A DNA stretch of 64,000 nucleotides from G016756615 sp035556195 (GTDB lineage: Bacteria; Pseudomonadota; Alphaproteobacteria; Rhizobiales; Rhizobiaceae). The stretch is from positions 124,001 through 188,000 of the forward strand of contig DATMFK010000016.1 in assembly GCA_035556195.1 (NCBI GenBank). Reading direction: 5' to 3'. The translations under genes and the position numbers were made by a program. Positions 24,431 to 32,426 of this stretch are shown here, one piece after another (the first letter of the stretch is position 1; every line of letters begins with the position of its first letter). Under the pieces are notes generated by a model, which searched no databases, was not told the origin of the DNA, and was given only the letters and a program-made list of their open reading frames with translations.

Positions 24431-25963
24431 ATGGCGTCTCCAGAGCATGCTGACGCAGCATCCAACCCGGGCATGCGCCGATGGCAAACCGACATTCCTA
24501 CTGGCGCGGAATCGCAGAACCATGCGCGGATACTCGCCCTTGGCCGGAACGCATGGCGCATCGAGCGGGCGACCCGGGCGGCGATCCTCATCGATGCCGA
24601 CTGTTACTATCGCCGTCTCGAACAGGCACTTCTCCTGGCCCGTCGTTCCATCTGGATACTTGGTTGGGATTTCAACGGTCGGATCAGTCTCCGTCCAGAT
24701 TGTTGGCCCGCTCCCCGATCGCTCGGCAATCTGTTGCGCGGCATGGTGGAACAGCACCAGGAACTGGAGATACGTCTGCTGATCTGGAGCTTGGGATCGC
24801 TCTATTCCCAGAAGAAGCCGAATGGCTCCACCGACGAAGAATGGGCGGACCATCCGCGTATCCATTTTCGGCTGGACAGCAAGCATCCACTCCGGGGAAG
24901 CCATCACCAGAAGCTGGTCTGCATAGACGACGGGTTGGCATTTGCGGGAGGGATCGACCTGACGGTCAAGCGATGGGATACGAGCGATCATCTTGCGGCC
25001 CAGCCTGCAAGATGTGAGCCGGACGGAACCCCCTACGCGCCCGTCCACGACGTGCAGATGGCGGTCGAGGGAAATGCCGCCCGTGCCCTTGCAGACCTCG
25101 CGCGAGAACGATGGTGCGCGGCCACGGGAGAAGCATGCACTCCCATCGAACCGGTCTCGCAATGCTGGCCTTCCGCACTCGTGCCGGATTTGCTCAACCT
25201 TGACGTGGCGATCGCCCGGACCTGGCCGGGACTGCCGGGCCATGGCGCCGCACGCGAAGTGGCTCAGTTGAACCAAGATGCTCTCAGGAGCGCACGCCGC
25301 GTTATCTACATCGAGACGCAGTATTTCGCTTCGTCCAGGATCGGGCGCATTCTCGCGAGCCGGCTGAGGGAAAAGGAGGGACCGGAGATCGTGGTCGTGG
25401 TGACCGAAACTTCGCATGGCCTGCTGGAGCGCTTCGTCATGGGAGGCAATCGCGACCGCCTGATACGGCGGCTGAAGAAGGCTGACCGTTTCGGCAGGTT
25501 GAGGGTGATGTATGCGGTCCAGGCTAACGCCGGCAAGGAATGCGAGGTGCTGATCCATTCGAAGGTCATGATCGTGGACGATTCGTTTCTGCGCGTCGGT
25601 TCCTCGAACCTGAACAATCGATCCGAAGGTCTGGACACCGAATGCGATTTGGCGGTGGAGGCCGAGAACGAACATCAAAGCAAGGCCATTGCCGGGCTGC
25701 GCGAGAGGCTTCTTGGAGAGCACCTCGGCTGCACCCCGCAATCGGTGCATGCGGCGATTGAGGATGAAGCCTCCCTCGTGCGGGCAATCGACAGGCTCAA
25801 CACCAATCCGAGGGGCTTGCGGGAGTTCAAAATCAGGCCCGGCCGGACCGGCCTGCTGCTGGGGACAGGCCTGCTCGACCCAAAGCGCCCTTATTGGCCG
25901 CTGCAGTGGCTTGTCAAACGGATCAAATTTTGGGTGGAGCGGGTCTCGGGCGGCATGCCGTGA
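24431..25963 (+). CDS. Phospholipase D-family protein, ClsB/YbhO-like
   Basis: A 510-residue enzyme with two HKD motifs: His159-x-Lys161 in GSHHQKLVCIDD, and His376-x-Lys378-x4-Asp383 in HSKVMIVDDSFLRVGSSNLNNRS. Two HKD motifs in one chain indicate phosphatidyl transfer, as in bacterial cardiolipin synthases, or phospholipase D activity. There is no N-terminal membrane pair, so it resembles the ClsB/YbhO type. The next genes are relatives of E. coli YbhN and YbhP, which flank ybhO there, so this set is probably a phospholipid-remodelling module. The 3' end overlaps the convergent gene by 41 bases. Confidence 0.87.
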   Translation: MASPEHADAASNPGMRRWQTDIPTGAESQNHARILALGRNAWRIERATRAAILIDADCYYRRLEQALLLARRSIWILGWDFNGRISLRPDCWPAPRSLGNLLRGMVEQHQELEIRLLIWSLGSLYSQKKPNGSTDEEWADHPRIHFRLDSKHPLRGSHHQKLVCIDDGLAFAGGIDLTVKRWDTSDHLAAQPARCEPDGTPYAPVHDVQMAVEGNAARALADLARERWCAATGEACTPIEPVSQCWPSALVPDLLNLDVAIARTWPGLPGHGAAREVAQLNQDALRSARRVIYIETQYFASSRIGRILASRLREKEGPEIVVVVTETSHGLLERFVMGGNRDRLIRRLKKADRFGRLRVMYAVQANAGKECEVLIHSKVMIVDDSFLRVGSSNLNNRSEGLDTECDLAVEAENEHQSKAIAGLRERLLGEHLGCTPQSVHAAIEDEASLVRAIDRLNTNPRGLREFKIRPGRTGLLLGTGLLDPKRPYWPLQWLVKRIKFWVERVSGGMP

Positions 25964-26900
25964 GCCCCGCATTCTTCTTATGCTGCTCGCTTTTCCTGAG
26001 AAATTGCCCCTCCGAAAAGAGCAGCAGCGTCAGGCCGAAGCCGAGCGGCACGAAAAAGTAGACGAAGCGGAACGCGACGAGCGCGCCGATCAACGATCCT
26101 CCCGAAATCAAGTAGAGGATTGCGGTTTCCAGTACCCCCAACCCTCCCGGCACGTGGCTGACGAGGGCGGTCGTATTGGCGATGACATAAGCGGAGGAGA
26201 CCGCCAGATATCCGGCATCCGTGAACGGGGCGAGCGTCTGGTGCAGGCACGCTGCCACCAAGGCGAAGTTGACGGAACCGATCAGCACCTGGGCCGAGGC
26301 CAACCGTAGCGACGGCATTTCGACCCGCCATCTGCCGAGCTCGAGTGTAGACCGCAGGAAAGCCGAAAGAAAAAGGTAGGCGGATGCGACCGCCAGGCAC
26401 GCAACCCCCAATCCGCGGACGGATTGAACGCTGAAGCCGGTCATCTGCGCGGCGGCAGCAGAATTGAGAAGCATCCCCAAGCCACCGAGCGTGAGCAGTC
26501 CCAGCGCGACGGTCATTCCGGAAAAGAGGATTACCTTGGCCACGTCCTCTGCATCCAGTCCCCACTTCGAATAGAACCGGTAGCGGATGGCCCCACTGCT
26601 CAACGCCGCCACGCCGATATTGTGACCGATCGACAGGCTGACGAAAGAGGCCAAGGCGGCCTTCCCATAAGGCAGCCGCTTGCCGGCATAGCGGATACCG
26701 AGCACGTCGAAAAACGTCAGACACAGATAGCTGCAGCCCGCAAAAGCGAAGGATGCAAGGAGCCGCATCGGCGGGATCGATCGGATGGAAGCGACGACTT
26801 CCTCGAAGCTGTAGCGGTTAAGCGTCCTGTAGAGGAGGAAGCCTGCGAGACAGATCGCTGCGATCACAAGCGCCCGCAACAGCCATCTTCCATAGTGCAT
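25923..26900 (-). CDS. YbhN/LPG-synthase-TM-like membrane protein
   Basis: A 325-residue protein with about eight membrane helices. It contains the FVSLSIGHNIG and SHVPGGLGVLETAILYL segments typical of the lysylphosphatidylglycerol synthase transmembrane (UPF0104) family, without the soluble aminoacyl-transfer domain. Members like YbhN are thought to handle phospholipids in the inner membrane. The last 41 bases overlap the convergent phospholipase D gene. Upstream, an EcfG-type promoter overlaps the opposing promoter of the YbhP-like gene, giving a shared bidirectional control region. Confidence 0.86.
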   Translation of the reverse strand: MHYGRWLLRALVIAAICLAGFLLYRTLNRYSFEEVVASIRSIPPMRLLASFAFAGCSYLCLTFFDVLGIRYAGKRLPYGKAALASFVSLSIGHNIGVAALSSGAIRYRFYSKWGLDAEDVAKVILFSGMTVALGLLTLGGLGMLLNSAAAAQMTGFSVQSVRGLGVACLAVASAYLFLSAFLRSTLELGRWRVEMPSLRLASAQVLIGSVNFALVAACLHQTLAPFTDAGYLAVSSAYVIANTTALVSHVPGGLGVLETAILYLISGGSLIGALVAFRFVYFFVPLGFGLTLLLFSEGQFLRKSEQHKKNAGLTACRPRPAPPKI

Positions 26901-26952
26901 CGGGAATTTTCTCTCTGATCCGGCGCGGTGGCCGACGCGGCCAATCGATTGG

Positions 26953-26978
26953 GGAACGGAATCCGTTGAGCGTGGGTT
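26953..26978 (+). promoter_or_regulatory. EcfG-type promoter for the YbhP-like gene
   Basis: GGAAC at 26953-26957, 17 bases, GGTT at 26975-26978, about 40 bases before GTG 27024. It overlaps the opposite-strand promoter almost completely. Confidence 0.6.
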
Positions 26979-26980
26979 CC
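26955..26980 (-). promoter_or_regulatory. EcfG-type promoter for the YbhN-like gene
   Basis: GGAAC at 26980-26976, 17 bases, CGTT at 26958-26955, about 49 bases before ATG 26900. With the plus-strand site it forms an imperfect palindrome serving both directions. Confidence 0.6.
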
Positions 26981-27023
26981 CGCCAGGGACAAATGTCCAC
27001 TAACATGAACCGGATGAGAGACC

Positions 27024-27764
27024 GTGCTTCGCATCCTCACCTACAACGTCCATAGCTGCATCGGCTCGGATCGGAAATCGGACCCGGCGCGGATCGCCGA
27101 AGTGATCGCCGGCTGCCAGGCTGACATCATCGCGCTTCAGGAACTCGACGTCGGCCGCGCCAGGACAGGCGGGATCGACCAGGCGCATGCCATCGCAGCC
27201 CATCTCGATATGAGAGCCCATTTCCACCCGTCGTTGCATCTGGAAGAGGAGTTATATGGCGACGCGATCCTGACCGCCCTGCCGTCCGATCTGGTCAAGG
27301 CAGGCCCGCTGCCATCGATCGGCGAGCCGCGTGGTGCGATCTGGGTGTCAGTGCATGTAGGGGGCGTCGACCTCCAGGTGCTGAACACACATCTCGGACT
27401 GTCGCGGCGCGAACGACGTGATCAAGTGGTGGCCTTGCTTGGCCCAGATTGGCTCGGCAATCCTTCGTGCCGATCTCCGCGCATCCTTGTCGGTGATTTC
27501 AACGCCATGCCCGGATCGGCCGCGTACCGCCTGCTCGCCAGCCGTATGAAGGATTTCCATGTTGATCTCCTCCCTCGCCGGCCCCGACCGACCTTCCCGG
27601 CGCGGCTTCCGCTGCTGCGCATCGACCACATCTTCCTGGACGACTTCATCGAGGTTTTGGACGGGGGCGTGCACCGCGGCAGGGTTGCAGGCACTGCGTC
27701 GGATCACTTGCCGCTGATTGCGGACATACGGTTGCCCGGAGCGAGACCAGCAGATGTAAGATAG
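27024..27764 (+). CDS. Endonuclease/exonuclease/phosphatase-family protein, YbhP-like
   Basis: A 246-residue EEP-fold hydrolase. TYNVHSCIG (metal-site Asn), ALQELDVGR (metal-site Glu), LVGDFNAMPGS (Asp/Asn) and the final SDHLPL (Asp-His) are the family's catalytic set. The fold hydrolyses phosphodiesters in nucleic acids or lipids. E. coli ybhP lies beside ybhO and ybhN, and here the three relatives are again neighbours. The start is GTG 27024, since no in-frame ATG fits; the ribosome site is weak (GAGAG). An EcfG-type promoter precedes it. Confidence 0.86.
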   Translation: MLRILTYNVHSCIGSDRKSDPARIAEVIAGCQADIIALQELDVGRARTGGIDQAHAIAAHLDMRAHFHPSLHLEEELYGDAILTALPSDLVKAGPLPSIGEPRGAIWVSVHVGGVDLQVLNTHLGLSRRERRDQVVALLGPDWLGNPSCRSPRILVGDFNAMPGSAAYRLLASRMKDFHVDLLPRRPRPTFPARLPLLRIDHIFLDDFIEVLDGGVHRGRVAGTASDHLPLIADIRLPGARPADVR

Positions 27765-27896
27765 CCGAGCACGCGACCGGGCTCGTCTCTCCATGATGGG
27801 AGGGCCCGAAACGCTCCTCTTCGAAGCTCGGGCCGTGGCAAGCCTGATCGGAGCACCAGGGAAAAACCAACCGCGGCCCCGAGGTCCCGTCATATG

Positions 27897-27921
27897 GGAA
27901 CATTCGTTGGTGTTTGGAGTT
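27897..27921 (+). promoter_or_regulatory. EcfG-type promoter for the STAS-like gene
   Basis: GGAAC at 27897-27901, 16 bases, AGTT at 27918-27921, about 30 bases before ATG 27957. Confidence 0.66.
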
Positions 27922-27956
27922 GACCGGCCAAGGCGAAGGAATCGAATGGAGCAACG

Positions 27957-28328
27957 ATGATCGAGATCATGCCCTCTCCGGCCAATGTGGTAGCGTTCCG
28001 TGTCGCCGACGTCGTGACAGCCGAGGACTATGGAGCGGTTATCCCGGCGATCGAAAAGAAGCTCAATGAACACAGAGATATCGGCATCCTGGCCGATCTA
28101 ACCCGGTTCAAGGACATGACCGTCGGTGCCTTGGGCCGCGACCTGCAGTATGGGTTGAGCAAGCTTGGCGAGGTCCACCGCTTCAAACGCGCTGCGGTGA
28201 TTTCCGACAAGCAATGGATCAAGGCAGCTACCGACCTGACGGGGGCGTTTTTCCCGCAGATCGAGGCACGGGTATTCGCCGAGCATGAAAAGTCCGAAGC
28301 AATGGAGTGGGCAGCGGGCGTGCAATAG
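27957..28328 (+). CDS. SpoIIAA-like STAS/SEC14-fold protein
   Basis: A 123-residue protein of the SpoIIAA-like group. ILADLTRFKDMTVGALGRDLQYGLSKLGEVHRFKRAAVISDKQW matches the conserved core of this family, which shares the STAS/SEC14 fold; the phosphorylatable Ser of true anti-anti-sigma factors is not evident. Family function is unclear; lipid binding and stress roles have been suggested. It probably heads a three-gene transcript with 28359 and 28665. Confidence 0.83.
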   Translation: MIEIMPSPANVVAFRVADVVTAEDYGAVIPAIEKKLNEHRDIGILADLTRFKDMTVGALGRDLQYGLSKLGEVHRFKRAAVISDKQWIKAATDLTGAFFPQIEARVFAEHEKSEAMEWAAGVQ

Positions 28329-28358
28329 CAACGGCCGGAAACCCCAATGGAGTGAGCG

Positions 28359-28574
28359 ATGCCAACCATCTACGCGAAGCGCCGCAACGAGGACGGACTT
28401 TGGGAGGTCTATGACAACGATAGCGAAGAGGTGGTCGTCGTGGACGAGATGCCGCTGACGGGCCTGGACGAAGGCGAAGCCAGCGAAGCGGTAGTCCAAC
28501 TCAATCGGCGCCAGATGTCGCCGGATAATATCCACGAAACGTCGAGGTCGGATCGGCCTTCACGCCCGATATGA
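28359..28574 (+). CDS. Small protein, unknown function
   Basis: A 71-residue protein with a beta-rich N-terminal half (YAKRRNEDGLWEVYDNDSEEVVVVDEMPL) and a charged C-terminus. GGAG lies about six bases before ATG 28359. It sits 30 bases after the STAS-like gene and is probably co-transcribed from 27897. No family is recognised. Its codon use resembles its neighbours, so I take it as real. Confidence 0.66.
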   Translation: MPTIYAKRRNEDGLWEVYDNDSEEVVVVDEMPLTGLDEGEASEAVVQLNRRQMSPDNIHETSRSDRPSRPI

Positions 28575-28664
28575 GCAGGGTTGCGCGGACGAAGCAGGGC
28601 TTGTTTTGGCGATTGAAAGCGCAGGAACAGGCGTGAATCATCCAGTTGGAGGAGGAGACCAACG

Positions 28665-29036
28665 ATGGACATTCGGTCAACGCTGGCCGATTTATGTGAG
28701 GCCTTCAACGCGCACGATCTTTCTCGCCTCATGACGTTCTTTGCCGACGATTGCATCCTCGATATGCCGAGGGGAAGCGAACCTTGGGGCTCTCGTTTCG
28801 AGGGCCAGGAAAACGTACGCGACGCGCTGGCAACACGCCTCGAGGGCTTGCCCGACGTCCACTATGGCAACGCTGAGCATTTTGTGGATCCGACTGCCGA
28901 TACAGGCATCTCGAAATGGACCCTCACAGGCACCACTCGCGAGGGAGCGAAGATGGAGGTGCAAGGTTGTGACTTCTACACGTTTCGCGATGGCAAGGTA
29001 ATCCGGAAGGATTCCTACTGGAAAATCGTGGAGTAG
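28665..29036 (+). CDS. SnoaL/NTF2-fold protein
   Basis: A 123-residue protein of the SnoaL-like, NTF2 fold. The N-terminal helix (LADLCEAFNAHDLSRLMTFFADDCI), the RFEGQENVRDAL turn and the C-terminal VQGCDFYTFRDGKVIRKDSYW strand pattern are typical. Members are polyketide cyclases, isomerases or orphan ligand-binding proteins; the active residues here do not fix the reaction. GGAGGAG precedes ATG 28665. A GGAAC-15 bases-AGTT sequence at 28624-28647 is one base too short for a clean stress promoter. Confidence 0.82.
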   Translation: MDIRSTLADLCEAFNAHDLSRLMTFFADDCILDMPRGSEPWGSRFEGQENVRDALATRLEGLPDVHYGNAEHFVDPTADTGISKWTLTGTTREGAKMEVQGCDFYTFRDGKVIRKDSYWKIVE

Positions 29037-29183
29037 GATCCAACTCCGTCGTCCCGGCTGCCCGAACCCGTGCCGTCTCGGCCCGAGCAATAGCACCCGG
29101 AGCAGCCCGTCGAGACGCCAAGCTGCGGCGGTCAAAATCGCAACATCGCGCCCGCGCTTCAGCCGCCTCCAAGCTCGCGCTTT

Positions 29184-29633
29184 TTAAGGCTCCCGGCCCA
29201 GCATTCGTCTGAAAACCCGTGCCCACCTGGCGCGGCGCTCGGTACTGCGAGCATGGCCGCGAATCCGTCGTGCGAGCCCGCTCCCGGTCATCGCGCCATG
29301 ATAATGACAGTCACAGAGCAGCCGATGGGCATCGCGTTCCGTCAGTTCGAAGAAGTCCATCGCATCCCCAAGACTATCGCCGGATAGACCCGCCGTGCGC
29401 AATGCCGGTTCGTCGAAGGCAATCGTCAGTGGGGTGTTTGCTCCCCGATACGTTCGGAGTTCGTCGGGCGAGAGATATTCCAATCGCCTCAGCGCGCTCA
29501 ACTGTCCATGGTGGCGCTCGAGGGCATCCGCCCACAGATTCAGGCGCTCCCAGCGGAATAGCTTGGCAGGCTCGGTGATGAGGGGGATGAGTTCGGAAGT
29601 TGCAATGATCTCATCAGGGATTTGATGCTTCAT
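29184..29633 (-). CDS. Hypothetical soluble protein
   Basis: A 149-residue helical protein starting MKHQIPDEI. Start ATG 29633 has GGAG six bases upstream; ATG 29645 would add four residues. The frame continues to 29789 but then overlaps the dehydrogenase stop. The central LNLWADALERHHGQLSALRRLEYLSPDELRTYR and the Cys-His-rich RLLCDCHYHGAMTG segment are noticeable, the latter perhaps a metal site. The C-terminus is strongly basic (RRIRGHARSTERRARWARVFRRM). I do not recognise a family. Confidence 0.62.
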   Translation of the reverse strand: MKHQIPDEIIATSELIPLITEPAKLFRWERLNLWADALERHHGQLSALRRLEYLSPDELRTYRGANTPLTIAFDEPALRTAGLSGDSLGDAMDFFELTERDAHRLLCDCHYHGAMTGSGLARRIRGHARSTERRARWARVFRRMLGREP

Positions 29634-29694
29634 CTCACGCTCCATTGCAGCGACCCTAGGAAAGCTAGGGCAGGCAACGAACACCGACAGCCCA

Positions 29695-31092
29695 CTATTG
29701 GATGTCGGCCATTGCCCGGTCGGTGCCGATCGGGCGCGCCGTTGCCGAACCATCGGCCGCCGCAACCCGCCAGACGGTATTGCCCGCATCGTCGGCGATC
29801 AGGAGGGCACCGGTACCGTCGATGGCAACACCCACCGGCCGACCGCGTGCCTGATCGCCCTCGATGAACCCCGTCACGACGTCCTGCGCCTTCCCTGCCG
29901 GCTTCCCGTCCACGAACGGCACGTAAACGACCTTGTAGCCGTTGAACGAGCGGCGGTTCCAACTTCCGTGCTCGCCGATGAAGGCGCCGTTCGCAAAGGC
30001 TTCCGGCAAGGCGGAGTCGTTGGAGAAGGCCAGGCCGAGGGCGGCAACATGGCTTGAAAGCGCATAGTCCGGCGCGATGGCTTTCTCCACCATGTCCGGT
30101 CGGGGCGGGTGGACCCGGGGATCGACGTGGTCGCCATAATAGCTCCACGGCCAGCCATAAAAGGCATTCTCCTTCACCGAGGTCAGATAGTCGGGCACGA
30201 GGTTGGGCCCGAGTTCGTCGCGTTCGTTCACCACGGTCCAGAGGACGCCGGTTTCGGGATGGAAGACCAGCCCGTTGGGATTGCGCAGACCCGAGGCAAA
30301 GATGCGGCTCGCGCCGGTCTGCCGATCCACTTGCCAGATGGCCGCCCGGCCTCTTTCGACTTCCATTCCGCGCTCCCCCGCATTGGAATTGGAGCCGACT
30401 GAGGCATAGAGATAGCGCCCATCGGGGCTGAGGGCCAAGTCCTTGGTCCAATGGTGATTAATCGGGCCACCCGGCAGCGGGGTCAGGAGGGACGGCTCGG
30501 CAGTGATCTCGGTTTGACCGAGCTCGTAGGGGTAGGCCAGTATCGCGTCGGCCGCGGCGACATAAAGCGTTCCGCCGTACCATGCGACGCCGAAGGGGGA
30601 ATTGAGACCTCTCAAGAGATCGTGTCGTTCGTCCACCTGTCCGTCGCGGTTAGTGTCGCGCAAAAGCGTGATGAGGTTGCTCTCCTTCTCCGGTCCGCTG
30701 CCGGCACCATGGGCCCGGGACATGATCCAGTCCCGGATCACGTCCTTGGGACGGTTGACCGGTTTGCCGGACGGCTCGCGTGCCTGGATCACCAGCACGT
30801 CGCCGTTCGGCAGCGTATGAACGGCACGCGGATTCGCGAGATCCCTGGCAAAAGCCGTGACGGCAAGACCCTGGGGCACGGTCGGCGTCTGCCCTTCCTG
30901 CCAGCCGATCACTTCCGCGACCTTCAGGTCTGGCAGAAGATCGTTGCTTGGTTCCGGCAGGACGGGATCGGAACCGATCTGAGTGGAGACATCGAAATCG
31001 GCGCCATCGTCGCCGCACCCGGCAAGCACCAGCAAAACGAGACAGCCCCCTGCAAGAAGAGGCCCGCGGAGCGAAGTCCGATGTCTACTCAT
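29695..31092 (-). CDS. Sorbosone dehydrogenase-like beta-propeller lipoprotein
   Basis: A 465-residue exported protein. Residues 1-26 form a lipoprotein signal with the lipobox LAGC, so the mature N-terminus is a lipidated Cys. The rest is a six-bladed beta-propeller of the glucose/sorbosone dehydrogenase type (NPRAVHTLPNGDVLVIQ, RNPNGLVFHPETGVLWTVVNERD, GWPWSYYG, GEHGSWNRR). Such proteins oxidise sugars with PQQ, though many are not biochemically defined. ATG 31092 overlaps the DUF2231 stop by eight bases, so the pair is an operon. Confidence 0.86.
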   Translation of the reverse strand: MSRHRTSLRGPLLAGGCLVLLVLAGCGDDGADFDVSTQIGSDPVLPEPSNDLLPDLKVAEVIGWQEGQTPTVPQGLAVTAFARDLANPRAVHTLPNGDVLVIQAREPSGKPVNRPKDVIRDWIMSRAHGAGSGPEKESNLITLLRDTNRDGQVDERHDLLRGLNSPFGVAWYGGTLYVAAADAILAYPYELGQTEITAEPSLLTPLPGGPINHHWTKDLALSPDGRYLYASVGSNSNAGERGMEVERGRAAIWQVDRQTGASRIFASGLRNPNGLVFHPETGVLWTVVNERDELGPNLVPDYLTSVKENAFYGWPWSYYGDHVDPRVHPPRPDMVEKAIAPDYALSSHVAALGLAFSNDSALPEAFANGAFIGEHGSWNRRSFNGYKVVYVPFVDGKPAGKAQDVVTGFIEGDQARGRPVGVAIDGTGALLIADDAGNTVWRVAAADGSATARPIGTDRAMADIQ

Positions 31093-31549
31093 CACTGCGC
31101 ACTCCAACGGCATGACGATAGACCATCGAACCGCCGAGCCAGCCCGTGAACAGCAACAAGAGCACGGTCGCGGCGGAAAGGATCAGGCCGTAAGGCACCA
31201 CAGCCGTCCAACCGTCACTGGTGTGGACGAGATTGTTGGCGAAGGCGAGGATCAGCACGATGACGTTGCCGATCGCATGTGGCCAAGCGGGCCATTGCGC
31301 GCGAATTTCGCGGCTCGCCAGGAGATCGACGGCTCCCGCCACGGCAGCAACAACGCCGACGACGAGGCCCGCAAAAAGCAGCCATTCCGAAAAATGCAAC
31401 CACATGAGATTGGATGTTCGCCAGTAGGCAATGTCGGTCAGAAGCGCCAGCGTGAAGCAAGCGATAGGGAATGGGACAAGCATCGGGTGGATCGGATGCC
31501 CAGCGATTGCCATGGTCGATCGGCGACGCGAAAGTTTGGTCGATGACAT
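31085..31549 (-). CDS. DUF2231 membrane protein
   Basis: A 154-residue protein with four membrane helices and the family opening GHPIHPMLVPFPIACFTLALLTDI, which carries two conserved His. HFSEWLLFAGLVVGVVAAVAGAVDLLA follows. DUF2231 proteins are often found next to PQQ-type dehydrogenases and cytochromes and may carry heme or pass electrons, but this is unproven. The start may be ATG 31549 or ATG 31513 (MAIAGHPIHP); both ribosome sites are weak. It is translationally coupled to the sorbosone dehydrogenase-like gene. Confidence 0.83.
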   Translation of the reverse strand: MSSTKLSRRRSTMAIAGHPIHPMLVPFPIACFTLALLTDIAYWRTSNLMWLHFSEWLLFAGLVVGVVAAVAGAVDLLASREIRAQWPAWPHAIGNVIVLILAFANNLVHTSDGWTAVVPYGLILSAATVLLLLFTGWLGGSMVYRHAVGVRSDE

Positions 31550-31579
31550 CTCGGTAGATCACGATTGGTAATCGAGCCA

Positions 31580-31604
31580 TACCGCCGAGGGCGCGTTTTG
31601 TTCC
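31580..31604 (-). promoter_or_regulatory. Weak EcfG-like promoter for the DUF2231 operon
   Basis: GGAAC at 31604-31600, 16 bases, GGTA at 31583-31580 (one mismatch to NGTT), about 31 bases before ATG 31549. Confidence 0.33.
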
Positions 31605-31693
31605 CGACCCAGCAACAACCTTCCCGCGCCTTCCATGGAATCCTCCCGCTCGAGCGGGCGGAACATGCAGGACCCAAGAACTTCCTATGCGGC

Positions 31694-31723
31694 CGCCGCC
31701 CCCTCGAGTGGGTGGGGGCGGCG
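31694..31723. terminator. GC-rich hairpin between two minus-strand genes
   Basis: Ten-base arms CGCCGCCCCC (31694-31703) and GGGGGCGGCG (31714-31723) with a ten-base loop. It lies about 90 bases downstream of the ferritin-like gene and could end its transcript. No T-run. Confidence 0.42.
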
Positions 31724-31811
31724 CGATTGAGGATAGTGGAGCATGATAAGAAGGGCGTGGAACTGCCGGTGAAGCTGTGCACCGTTCGCTTGCGCTGCAC
31801 AGACTAACGTC

Positions 31812-32321
31812 TCAGCGTTTTGCCTCGTCCGAGTTCTCGGCCTCCCGCGCCAGATACTGGCCCGTCACATCCGGGGAGTTCTCGAACAACCAATCCGCCA
31901 TCGCTCGCTCTTCGTCCATAATCTCCGTGCAGACGCGCGCCGTTTCCCCGTCGCCGGCCGCTTCCGCCGCCTGAGCGAGCAGTCGGTAAGACATGATCTC
32001 CATATGCTCGAACGTGTAGCTCGCGAGCGTGCCCTTTATGATCTCGTCGCTGGCGAACAAGCCGGTCGCCGCTTGCATCGTGGCCATGATCTTGCCAGCT
32101 GCAACCTTGAGAGTAGAGGTGGAAGCTCCGCGGCGTTCGAGGCAGGACTTCACCCTTTGCGCGTGTGTTCTGGTCTCCTCCAGATGCCGCTCGACCCGGG
32201 CTTCCAGCTCAGGATAATTCTCGATGCGCTCGGCGAGCGCACTCAACATCTGCTCCGCCTGCTCCTCCATGGCGTGTGCGTCCCGCAGCCACTGGTCCAG
32301 CCTTTCATTGGCAGTCGTCAT
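31812..32321 (-). CDS. DUF892 ferritin-like protein (YciE/YciF type)
   Basis: A 169-residue four-helix protein of the DUF892 family. LRDAHAMEEQAEQML near the N-terminus, HLEETRTHAQRV in helix 2, and YTFEHMEIMSYRLLAQAAEAAGD plus EIMDEERAMADWL supply the Glu/His ligands of a di-iron site. Relatives such as YciF are stress-induced. ATG 32321 has GGAG seven bases upstream; ATG 32324 is directly before it. It follows the DUF3618 gene by about 105 bases with a small hairpin between, so it may have its own transcript. Confidence 0.86.
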   Translation of the reverse strand: MTTANERLDQWLRDAHAMEEQAEQMLSALAERIENYPELEARVERHLEETRTHAQRVKSCLERRGASTSTLKVAAGKIMATMQAATGLFASDEIIKGTLASYTFEHMEIMSYRLLAQAAEAAGDGETARVCTEIMDEERAMADWLFENSPDVTGQYLAREAENSDEAKR

Positions 32322-32344
32322 CATTCGTCTCCATGTGATTCATG

Positions 32345-32361
32345 GCCGGCATCCCGCCGGC
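32345..32361 (-). terminator. Short hairpin after the DUF3618 gene
   Basis: GCCGGC (32345-32350) pairs with GCCGGC (32356-32361) around a five-base loop, about 65 bases past the stop at 32427. Weak, with no T-run. Confidence 0.3.
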
Positions 32362-32426
32362 TAGCTCCTCCGGCCGAAGCCAGGAGCATTGATCGCCTCA
32401 GACGCGCACTGGCGAGGGCCTGGTAG

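Noticed and set aside
24311..25972. 553-residue minus-strand frame opposite the phospholipase D gene
   Set aside because: The plus strand has two HKD motifs; the minus frame has no recognisable domain.
31565..31807. Plus-strand 80-residue frame ending VKLCTVRLRCTD
   Set aside because: Crosses the GC-rich hairpin, has no ribosome site and resembles no family.
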